Assembly: GCA_050701115.1 (NCBI GenBank)
Contig: JBOHER010000265.1
Span: 1-11,992 of the forward strand
DNA length: 11,992 bases
Direction of reading: 5' to 3'
Origin: JBOHER01 sp050701115
Lineage (GTDB): Bacteria > Actinomycetota > Actinomycetes > Mycobacteriales > Pseudonocardiaceae
Each line of letters begins with the position of its first letter. The first letter of the stretch is position 1. The notes beneath the pieces are model-generated. The model was not told the origin of the DNA. It did no database searches and worked only from the letters and a program-made list of their open reading frames with translations. Shown here piece after piece: positions 1 to 5,332 of this stretch. Both the position numbers and the translations under genes were made by a program.

Positions 1-33
1 GAGCTTTAGTGCGCATCATGCGCACTAAAGCTC
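1..33. repeat. Perfect inverted repeat (16-bp arms, 1-base centre), hairpin upstream of uvrB
   Basis: The arms GAGCTTTAGTGCGCAT (1-16) and ATGCGCACTAAAGCTC (18-33) are exact reverse complements around a single C. The element begins at the first base of the window, so it may continue leftwards. A palindrome this long between genes can act as a bidirectional terminator, or be a copy of a dispersed palindromic repeat. It is AT-richer at its outer ends than the surrounding DNA and has no long T run beside it. As RNA the very short loop would open by a few pairs. It most likely ends transcription of the gene to the left of the window before uvrB; that is inference. Confidence 0.8.
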
Positions 34-75
34 CCTTCATCCGCAATGCACCGCCACCCTGTCGGTGGCCGCGCC

Positions 76-81
76 TACCCT
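76..81 (+). promoter_or_regulatory. Candidate -10 box for leaderless uvrB mRNA
   Basis: TACCCT fits the actinobacterial -10 pattern TANNNT and ends 7 bases before the GTG at 89, so transcription could begin on or next to the start codon. No good -35 is visible. The same spacing recurs at five other genes here. The box is wholly within the longer reading frame that starts at 65, so it counts only if 89 is the true start. Confidence 0.4.
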
Positions 82-88
82 GGAGCCC

Positions 89-2278
89 GTGGCTTTCGCA
101 ACCGAAGACCCGCTTGCGGGGTCGAGCATCAGCACCGAACACCCCGTGCTCGCGCACTCCGAGTTCCGGCCGGTCTCCGACATCCCTCGGTCCGGCGGTC
201 GATTCACGATGGTCAGCGACTACGAGCCCTCTGGCGACCAGCCGCAGGCCATCGACGAGTTGGAGCGCCGGCTCAAGGCGGGTGAGTCCGACGTCGTGCT
301 GCTCGGCGCGACCGGTACCGGCAAGTCGGCGACGACGGCCTGGTTGATCGAGCGGGTGCAGCGGCCCACGCTGGTGATGGCGCCGAACAAGACGCTGGCC
401 GCTCAGCTGGCCAACGAGCTGCGCGGATTCTTCCCGCACAACGCGGTCGAGTACTTCGTGAGCTACTACGACTACTACCAGCCAGAGGCCTATGTTCCGC
501 AGACCGACACCTATATCGAGAAGGACTCGTCGATCAACGACGACGTCGAGCGGCTACGGCATGCGGCGACGATGAACCTGCTGTCTCGGCGGGACGTCAT
601 CGTGGTTGCCAGCGTGTCCTGCATCTACGGCCTCGGCACGCCGCAGTCCTACCTCGACCGGTCCAGCAAGTTGGTGGTCGGCGACGAGATCGAGCGGGAC
701 GTGTTCCTGCGCGCGCTGGTCGACGTGCAGTACACCCGCAACGACCTCGCGTTCGCTCGGGGCACGTTCCGGGTCCGGGGTGACACCGTCGAGATCATCC
801 CCGCGTATGAGGAGCTCGCCATTCGGGTGGAGTTCTTCGGCGACGAGATCGACAAGCTCTACTACCTGCACCCGCTCACCGGCGAGATCGTCCGTGAGGT
901 TGACGAGGTACGGATCTTCCCGGCCACCCACTACGTCGCAGGTCCTGAGCGGATGGAGAAGGCCATCCGGTCGATCGAGGCAGAGCTCGAGCAGCGGCTG
1001 GCCGAGCTGCAACGGCAGAACAAGCTGCTCGAAGCGCAGCGGTTGCGGATGCGCACCTCCTACGACATCGAAATGATGCGTCAGGTCGGCTTCTGCTCGG
1101 GGATCGAGAACTACTCGCGGCACATCGATGACCGTGACTCAGGTTCGGCGCCCGCGACGTTGATCGATTACTTCCCGGACGACTTCCTCCTGGTGATCGA
1201 CGAGTCGCACGTCACGGTCCCGCAGATCGGCGGCATGTACGAGGGTGACGCCTCCCGTAAGCGGACCCTGGTTGAGCACGGATTCCGCCTCCCGAGTGCA
1301 CTGGACAACCGGCCGCTGACCTGGGAGGAGTTCTCCGATCGGATCGGCCAGACGGTGTACCTGTCCGCGACGCCGGGCCCGTACGAGATGGGGCAGACCG
1401 GGGGCGAGTTCGTCGAACAGGTCATCCGGCCGACCGGCCTGGTCGACCCCGAGGTGGTCGTCAAGCCGACCAAGGGTCAGATCGACGATCTGGTGCACGA
1501 GATCCGGACACGCGCCGAGAAGGACGAACGCGTTCTGGTCACCACGCTGACCAAGAAGATGTCCGAAGATCTCACCGACTACCTGCTGGAGCTGGGTATC
1601 CGCGTGCGGTACTTGCACTCCGAAGTGGACACCCTGCGCAGGGTCGAGTTGCTCAGGCAGTTGCGCTCGGGCGACTTCGACGTGCTGGTCGGGATCAACC
1701 TGCTGCGAGAGGGCCTCGACCTTCCTGAGGTGTCACTGGTGTCTATTTTGGACGCTGACAAGGAAGGGTTCCTGCGCAGCGGCACCAGCCTGATCCAGAC
1801 TATCGGCCGTGCCGCGCGCAACGTGTCCGGTCAGGTGCACATGTACGCGGATAGGGTCACCGACTCCATGCGCTACGCCATCGACGAGACCAACCGCAGG
1901 CGGCAGAAGCAGGTTGCCTACAACACCGAGCGAGGACTTGATCCGCAGCCGCTGCGCAAAAAGATCGCCGACATCCTGGACCGGGTCTACAGCGAGGCAG
2001 AGGACTCCGAGACGGTGGCCATCGGCGGCTCCGGCAGGAACGTGTCGCGGGGAAAGAAGCCCGAGCAGGGCGGTGGTGTGCGCAGTTCCGGTGTACTGGT
2101 GGACAAGGACGTGTCCACCATGCCGCGAGCTGAACTCGCTGATCTCATCGGGCAGATGACCGACCAGATGATGCAGGCGGCCCGAGACCTGCAATTCGAG
2201 CTTGCTGCCCGGCTGCGTGACGAGATCGCCGAGCTCAAGAAGGAGCTCCGCGGTATGGATGCGGCGGGCGTGCGATAG
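89..2278 (+). CDS. uvrB: UvrB, excinuclease ABC subunit B
   Basis: UvrB is the DNA-damage-verifying helicase subunit of UvrABC nucleotide excision repair; it is loaded by UvrA and then recruits UvrC to cut. The protein is 729 residues counted from GTG 89. Visible landmarks are Walker A GATGTGKS (73-80), the damage-probing beta-hairpin region rich in Tyr (about 121-150, containing YFVSYYDYYQPEAY), the DESH Walker B box (D371-H374), helicase motif VI QTIGRAARN, and a C-terminal UVR coiled coil (DLQFELAARLRDEIAELKKEL region) that binds UvrC. The frame is open back to another GTG at 65, but 89 gives MAFATE, the N-terminus I know from actinobacterial UvrB, and has a -10 box at leaderless spacing. 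Between MAFATE and the usual EHPVLAHSE there are about 11 extra residues. It appears to be a single-gene unit; vapBC follows after 32 bases with its own promoter. Confidence 0.97.
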   Translation: MAFATEDPLAGSSISTEHPVLAHSEFRPVSDIPRSGGRFTMVSDYEPSGDQPQAIDELERRLKAGESDVVLLGATGTGKSATTAWLIERVQRPTLVMAPNKTLAAQLANELRGFFPHNAVEYFVSYYDYYQPEAYVPQTDTYIEKDSSINDDVERLRHAATMNLLSRRDVIVVASVSCIYGLGTPQSYLDRSSKLVVGDEIERDVFLRALVDVQYTRNDLAFARGTFRVRGDTVEIIPAYEELAIRVEFFGDEIDKLYYLHPLTGEIVREVDEVRIFPATHYVAGPERMEKAIRSIEAELEQRLAELQRQNKLLEAQRLRMRTSYDIEMMRQVGFCSGIENYSRHIDDRDSGSAPATLIDYFPDDFLLVIDESHVTVPQIGGMYEGDASRKRTLVEHGFRLPSALDNRPLTWEEFSDRIGQTVYLSATPGPYEMGQTGGEFVEQVIRPTGLVDPEVVVKPTKGQIDDLVHEIRTRAEKDERVLVTTLTKKMSEDLTDYLLELGIRVRYLHSEVDTLRRVELLRQLRSGDFDVLVGINLLREGLDLPEVSLVSILDADKEGFLRSGTSLIQTIGRAARNVSGQVHMYADRVTDSMRYAIDETNRRRQKQVAYNTERGLDPQPLRKKIADILDRVYSEAEDSETVAIGGSGRNVSRGKKPEQGGGVRSSGVLVDKDVSTMPRAELADLIGQMTDQMMQAARDLQFELAARLRDEIAELKKELRGMDAAGVR

Positions 2279-2280
2279 TC

Positions 2281-2312
2281 GAGTTACACCATTCAGGGTA
2301 GAATTACACCAT
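2281..2312 (+). promoter_or_regulatory. Promoter and tandem operator-like direct repeat of vapBC
   Basis: GAGTTACACCAT (2281-2292) is repeated as GAATTACACCAT (2301-2312) with one mismatch and an exact 20-bp period, two helical turns, so both copies face the same side of the DNA. The -10 box TAGAAT (2299-2304) lies at the boundary and ends 6 bases before the vapB ATG, predicting a leaderless transcript. A VapB dimer bound across the repeats would cover the -10 box and the start codon, which suits the autorepression usual for VapB antitoxins. That the repeats are the VapB operator is inference. Confidence 0.6.
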
Positions 2313-2583
2313 GGCTATGAACATCAAGGACCCGGAAGCCGAACGCCTGGCAGCCGAGGTCGCCGCCCTGACGGGCCAGAGCAAGACTGCCGCTGTGCGT
2401 GAGGCGCTCCGGGTGCGACACGAGCAACTGGTGGCCGAAGGGAGCGCCGAGCGCAGGGGCGAAGAGTTTCTCCGGTTCCTTCGCGAGGAGATCTGGCCGC
2501 AAGTATCGCCCGAGAACCGAGGTAAGCGGATTACCAAGGCGGAACGAGAAGAAATCCTCGGCTACGGCCCGGACGGCGTATGA
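2311..2583 (+). CDS. vapB: VapB-family antitoxin (ribbon-helix-helix, PSK/Rv0623-like)
   Basis: This 90-residue protein is the antitoxin of a type II VapBC pair. It should neutralise the PIN RNase encoded next to it and repress the shared promoter as a dimer or in complex with VapC. The N-terminal 30 or so residues (MNIKDPEAERLAAEVAALTG, then QSKTAAVREAL) are typical of the Rv0623/PSK-like transcription-factor family: a short DNA-binding strand and two helices. The charged C-terminal half (about 45-90, containing two Arg/Lys-Glu clusters) would be the toxin-wrapping tail. There is a second ATG at codon 3, but the first sits exactly at the predicted transcription start. No Shine-Dalgarno site is present. 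Its stop overlaps the vapC start as ATGA, so the two are translationally coupled. Confidence 0.9.
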   Translation: MAMNIKDPEAERLAAEVAALTGQSKTAAVREALRVRHEQLVAEGSAERRGEEFLRFLREEIWPQVSPENRGKRITKAEREEILGYGPDGV

Positions 2584-2981
2584 TCCTGGACACTTCGGCG
2601 ATCATCGCATCGATCTTCGGCGAGCTTGCGGCCGCACGAATAGCCGTGCGAATTGGCGAGGCTACGGTGTGCCGGATCAGCGCTCCGACGTTGGTTGAAG
2701 CGAGCGTGGTGCTGATCGGTAAGGAGGGAGCGCGGGGGCAATCGTTGCTCGCGTCGTTCCTGCAAAGACGAACGTTCGACGTGGTGTCCTTCGGCGATGC
2801 CCATTGGCGGTCGGCGCAGAGCGCATTTCATCGCTTCGGCAAGGGCAGGCACCCAGCGTCGTTGAACTTCGGTGATTGCCTGACCTACGCCGCGGCCTGG
2901 GTGGCTGGGGAACCGCTCCTGTGCGTCGGCGACGACTTCGCGCAGACCGACCTGGAACTGGTTGACCTCGGCGAGGGCTGA
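2580..2981 (+). CDS. vapC: VapC-family PIN-domain toxin ribonuclease
   Basis: A 133-residue PIN-domain protein, the toxin of the VapBC pair. Family members are Mg2+/Mn2+-dependent RNases that cut specific tRNAs or rRNA and stop growth when VapB is degraded. The acidic metal-binding set is complete: D4 (MILDTSAI), E40 (LVEAS), D99 (NFGDC) and D118/D119 with D124 near the C-terminus (GDDFAQTD), so it looks active. The length is standard. The ATG overlaps the vapB stop by a four-base ATGA. Codons are less G/C-biased than in uvrB (for example several ATC/GCA/TCG mixes and AT-rich runs near 2635-2660), in keeping with a mobile module that landed behind uvrB. The RNA target cannot be read from the sequence. 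Confidence 0.92.
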   Translation: MILDTSAIIASIFGELAAARIAVRIGEATVCRISAPTLVEASVVLIGKEGARGQSLLASFLQRRTFDVVSFGDAHWRSAQSAFHRFGKGRHPASLNFGDCLTYAAAWVAGEPLLCVGDDFAQTDLELVDLGEG

Positions 2982-3033
2982 CGCGCTCGCTTATCGAATG
3001 CGCCCAAGGACGAGTGGAAGCCGGATGGCGTAG

Positions 3034-4251
3034 TCACTCGGCGGCGCAGAGCCAAGCCAGCAGTTGCCGGTACACCTCGTCGTGGTGCAGCAGGCCGAAG
3101 TGATGCACGCCGCCCACCCAGTGCCGCAGTGCATCCTGGGACTCATCGCCCGCGCTGGCAGGAGTGACCAGCGCGTCGCCGAGGAACCTGGCCAGCACAC
3201 CGTGCTGGTCGCGGCCGATCGTCGCGCTGACGAAGTGCAGGCGCGCCCCGTCCGGCACCCGGCATTCCGCCCTCGGTGACCGGAGGAGCAATGCGTCAGC
3301 ATCACGTCCGGTCCACTGCTCATTCTGAACGTAGCCGTAGCGGAGGTCCTTGATCCCGTCGCTGCGCAATCGGAGCAGGTCGCCCAGCGGTGCCGACTCG
3401 GGAAAGCGTCCGAGCGCCCAGGTCGCCACGTGCGCGGCGAGTTCCAGCGGCGCACCGTTGTGCGGCGAGCCGAGGCAGACGAGGTGCGCGAGCCTGTGCA
3501 CCCAGGGTTTGCTGCCCAGCGCAGCGTCGTGCACCGCGCTTCGCGCGACCAGACCGCCCATGGAATGGCCGACAATGCTCATCCGCGTCACCCGGGTGGG
3601 CCATGCCTCGACTACAGCGGAGAGCATTTCGTCGAGTTCATGGCCGTTCGTCGAGATGTGCTTGCCGGTGTTGTACCGCAGGAACAGCGGAGTGCAGTCG
3701 ATGTCCTTGGCCAGCCGGGTGCCGAAGTCGGCTCGCGCAGGCTCGCCTCCCCGCGCGGGACGCGGGTACCACCACCGTTCGGTCTCGATCAGGCCGTGCA
3801 GGAATACCACTATGTGCCCGGACGCGTCAGGGTAGGCCTCGGCCAGCGAGGTCGGGGTTATCGGTACTGCCGCGCTGTTCACCCGCACGGTCATCGCAGC
3901 TGGTGCCGTATACGCCCGTTCGCCGAAGGCGCCGCCCAGTACTCCGGCAGCGGCGCTGCCCGCGGAAGACTCGAGCAGGCTGCCTCGGGGCCTGCTGGCG
4001 CCGGCGGCGTGCGCGGCGAGTTCCGCGACCGCGCCACCAGCGGTGATGCCCGCGTGCACGCTGGTGTACACCAACTCGGCAATGCCGTCATGCATCAGTT
4101 TGGCCGGTTCGGCTGTGCCGCCGAGCAGGCTGAAGGATCGACGGGCGATTGCTCGGTGCATGCGCTGGACGGTGTTCGTCACACCTCGGCTCGCCTCGGC
4201 GAGCATGCGCGCGGCATCCCGGTACTCGGCGCTCGCACTGTCTCGATCCAC
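3034..4251 (-). CDS. Lipase/esterase-like alpha/beta-hydrolase (PGAP1-like)
   Basis: A 405-residue alpha/beta-hydrolase. It has an oxyanion-hole segment VVFLHGL (about 148-154), the nucleophile elbow GHSMGG with Ser230, a likely acid Asp359 in the LGDALV segment, and a catalytic His near 383-384 in GGVHHFGLLHHDEVY, the order seen in bacterial lipases and PGAP1-like esterases. The first 130 residues are a helical, alanine-rich extension with no signal peptide or clear membrane helix, so I expect a cytoplasmic or peripheral enzyme; substrate unknown. The frame is open up to an ATG at 4395, but that start would lie inside the permease gene. The GTG at 4251 sits 6 bases after a -10 box TACACT with a -35-like TGGACA, so I choose it as a leaderless start. 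It lies downstream of the ABC genes in the same direction after a 61-base gap with its own promoter. It converges on vapC. Confidence 0.85.
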   Translation of the reverse strand: MDRDSASAEYRDAARMLAEASRGVTNTVQRMHRAIARRSFSLLGGTAEPAKLMHDGIAELVYTSVHAGITAGGAVAELAAHAAGASRPRGSLLESSAGSAAAGVLGGAFGERAYTAPAAMTVRVNSAAVPITPTSLAEAYPDASGHIVVFLHGLIETERWWYPRPARGGEPARADFGTRLAKDIDCTPLFLRYNTGKHISTNGHELDEMLSAVVEAWPTRVTRMSIVGHSMGGLVARSAVHDAALGSKPWVHRLAHLVCLGSPHNGAPLELAAHVATWALGRFPESAPLGDLLRLRSDGIKDLRYGYVQNEQWTGRDADALLLRSPRAECRVPDGARLHFVSATIGRDQHGVLARFLGDALVTPASAGDESQDALRHWVGGVHHFGLLHHDEVYRQLLAWLCAAE

Positions 4252-4257
4252 GATCTG

Positions 4258-4285
4258 AGTGTACGAACGTGCACTTAATTGTCCA
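4258..4285 (-). promoter_or_regulatory. Promoter of the lipase gene with overlapping imperfect palindrome
   Basis: On the minus strand TGGACA (4280-4285) and TACACT (4258-4263) are separated by 16 bases and resemble sigma-70-type -35 and -10 boxes. The -10 ends 6 bases before GTG 4251, giving a leaderless mRNA. AGTGTACGAACGTGCACT (plus-strand 4258-4275) is an imperfect inverted repeat (14 of 18 positions symmetric) covering the -10 box and half the spacer, a place where a dimeric repressor would block RNA polymerase. Confidence 0.6.
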
Positions 4286-4312
4286 CACGCGTACGCGGGG
4301 CGCGGACATGGC

Positions 4313-5254
4313 TCAGCTGGTGATGTCCTTGCGCGCGAACCGGCGGGCCGCCAGCAGGCCGAAAGCGGTGCCGAAGCATACGGAGGTGAGCGCACCGTTG
4401 GCGAGATCGGTCCACTCGACGTCGGTCGCGATCAGGTCCAGCCACGCCATCGCGTAATGGGTCGGCAGGTAGTTGCGCAGGTCCCCCAGCGCGGTGATCT
4501 GGTCGAGGATCTGCGAGAGGATCGACACCAGCACCGCGCCGCCGACCGCTCCGAGCGGGGCATCGGTGGACACGCTGAGCAGCAACGCGAGCCCGGCCAC
4601 CCAGGTCAGCTGGATGACGATGTACCCGACCGCGAGCAGCAAAGCGAACAGGCTGGCGCCGAACGGAACCGCATCGCCGGTCGGGCTGATCGCATCGCCC
4701 GCGCCGTACCAGAACACGCCGACCACGAGCGCGACCGCGGGCAGCACAGTGAGTGCACCGACCGACAGCGCCCCTGCCACCTGTGCCTTCTGCCGCAGCA
4801 CCCGATGTCGAGGAACCGGTATCGCCAGCAGGTACTTGAGGCTGGACCAGGATGCCTCGCTGGCGATGGTGTCGCCGAAGAACAATGCCACGATCATCGG
4901 CAGCAGAAACGATGCGGACACGAGCAGGGTGAACACGACGAAGTTCGGTGCACTCGCTGTGGCTAGGTCGATGAACCCGCCGGAACGGCGATTCGGGCTG
5001 GCCTCACCGACTTCGAATGCCACCACCAGCAGGAAGGGCAACAGGGCGACAAGGGCGAGCAGGAACTGGGTGCGTCGCCTGCGCAACTGTCGGCGCAGTT
5101 CGACCCCGAACGGCAACGTGCGGCCAGGCTCATAGCCTACGACCGCCCCGGTCGCGGTGACCGCGGTGTGCTCGTGTTCAGCGGCTTCGCTGAGCTCGGC
5201 GAGGGCGGCCGGGTCGGTGTGCACGCCGTGGTCGGCTTCGGTGCGCTCATTCAT
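4313..5254 (-). CDS. ABC-2 type transporter permease
   Basis: A 313-residue membrane subunit that should form the transport channel with the ATPase encoded just upstream. After a roughly 50-residue acidic, hydrophilic N-terminus and an Arg-rich stretch (ELRRQLRRRR, 52-61) there are about six hydrophobic segments, near residues 64-81, 104-128, 158-182, 199-226, 236-254 and 286-303, with the ABC-2 arrangement of a long extracytoplasmic gap after the first helix. The segment SEASWSSLKYLLAIPVPRHR (132-151) matches the cytoplasmic coupling region common in NatB/BcrB-like permeases (family knowledge). The ATG at 5254 has a good Shine-Dalgarno AGGAG at 5262-5266, 7 bases away. It lies 66 bases after the stop of the hydrolase-ABC gene, and a 23-codon frame fills that gap. 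Confidence 0.88.
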   Translation of the reverse strand: MNERTEADHGVHTDPAALAELSEAAEHEHTAVTATGAVVGYEPGRTLPFGVELRRQLRRRRTQFLLALVALLPFLLVVAFEVGEASPNRRSGGFIDLATASAPNFVVFTLLVSASFLLPMIVALFFGDTIASEASWSSLKYLLAIPVPRHRVLRQKAQVAGALSVGALTVLPAVALVVGVFWYGAGDAISPTGDAVPFGASLFALLLAVGYIVIQLTWVAGLALLLSVSTDAPLGAVGGAVLVSILSQILDQITALGDLRNYLPTHYAMAWLDLIATDVEWTDLANGALTSVCFGTAFGLLAARRFARKDITS

Positions 5255-5318
5255 GAGCCCTCTCCTGTGTCTTGCGGGGCACCCGCACCCGGTCGACGGT
5301 CGTGAGCGGCTTCGCCAT
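5247..5318 (-). CDS. Possible small ORF (23 codons) bridging the ATPase and permease genes
   Basis: On the minus strand an ATG lies 2 bases after the TGA of the hydrolase-ABC gene. The frame beginning MAKPLTTVDRVRVPRK runs 23 codons, and its TGA overlaps the first codons of the permease (ATGAATGA). Most third positions are G or C, and the peptide is basic. It could be a translational coupler between the two genes, a tiny subunit, or the relic of an older permease N-terminus now out of frame. There is no separate strong ribosome site in front of it, so reinitiation would be needed. I rate it possible only. Confidence 0.25.
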   Translation of the reverse strand: MAKPLTTVDRVRVPRKTQERAHE

Positions 5319-5332
5319 CCTCACTCACGACC
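5298..5332. repeat. 9-bp inverted repeat across the hydrolase-ABC stop codon
   Basis: GGTCGTGAG (5298-5306) and CTCACGACC (5324-5332) are exact reverse complements with a 17-base loop. The right arm covers the end of the hydrolase-ABC reading frame. The core TCGTGAG/CTCACGA is the same as the outer part of the hairpin at 9487-9532, so this may be a shortened relative of that element. In mRNA the hairpin could affect termination or coupling into the permease gene. Confidence 0.5.

Noticed and set aside
65..88. Start of uvrB at GTG 65
   Set aside because: No ribosome site or -10 box fits it, while GTG 89 gives the family N-terminus MAFATE. Not excluded.
554..1123. 189-codon minus-strand frame inside uvrB
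   Set aside because: Antisense shadow of a conserved gene.
3430..4278. 282-codon open frame on the plus strand opposite the lipase
   Set aside because: Antisense shadow in GC-rich DNA; the minus strand has a complete catalytic triad and family motifs.
4252..4395. N-terminal extension of the lipase to ATG 4395
   Set aside because: It would overlap the permease C-terminus by about 80 bases; the peptide looks like an out-of-frame translation and a good promoter sits at 4258-4285.
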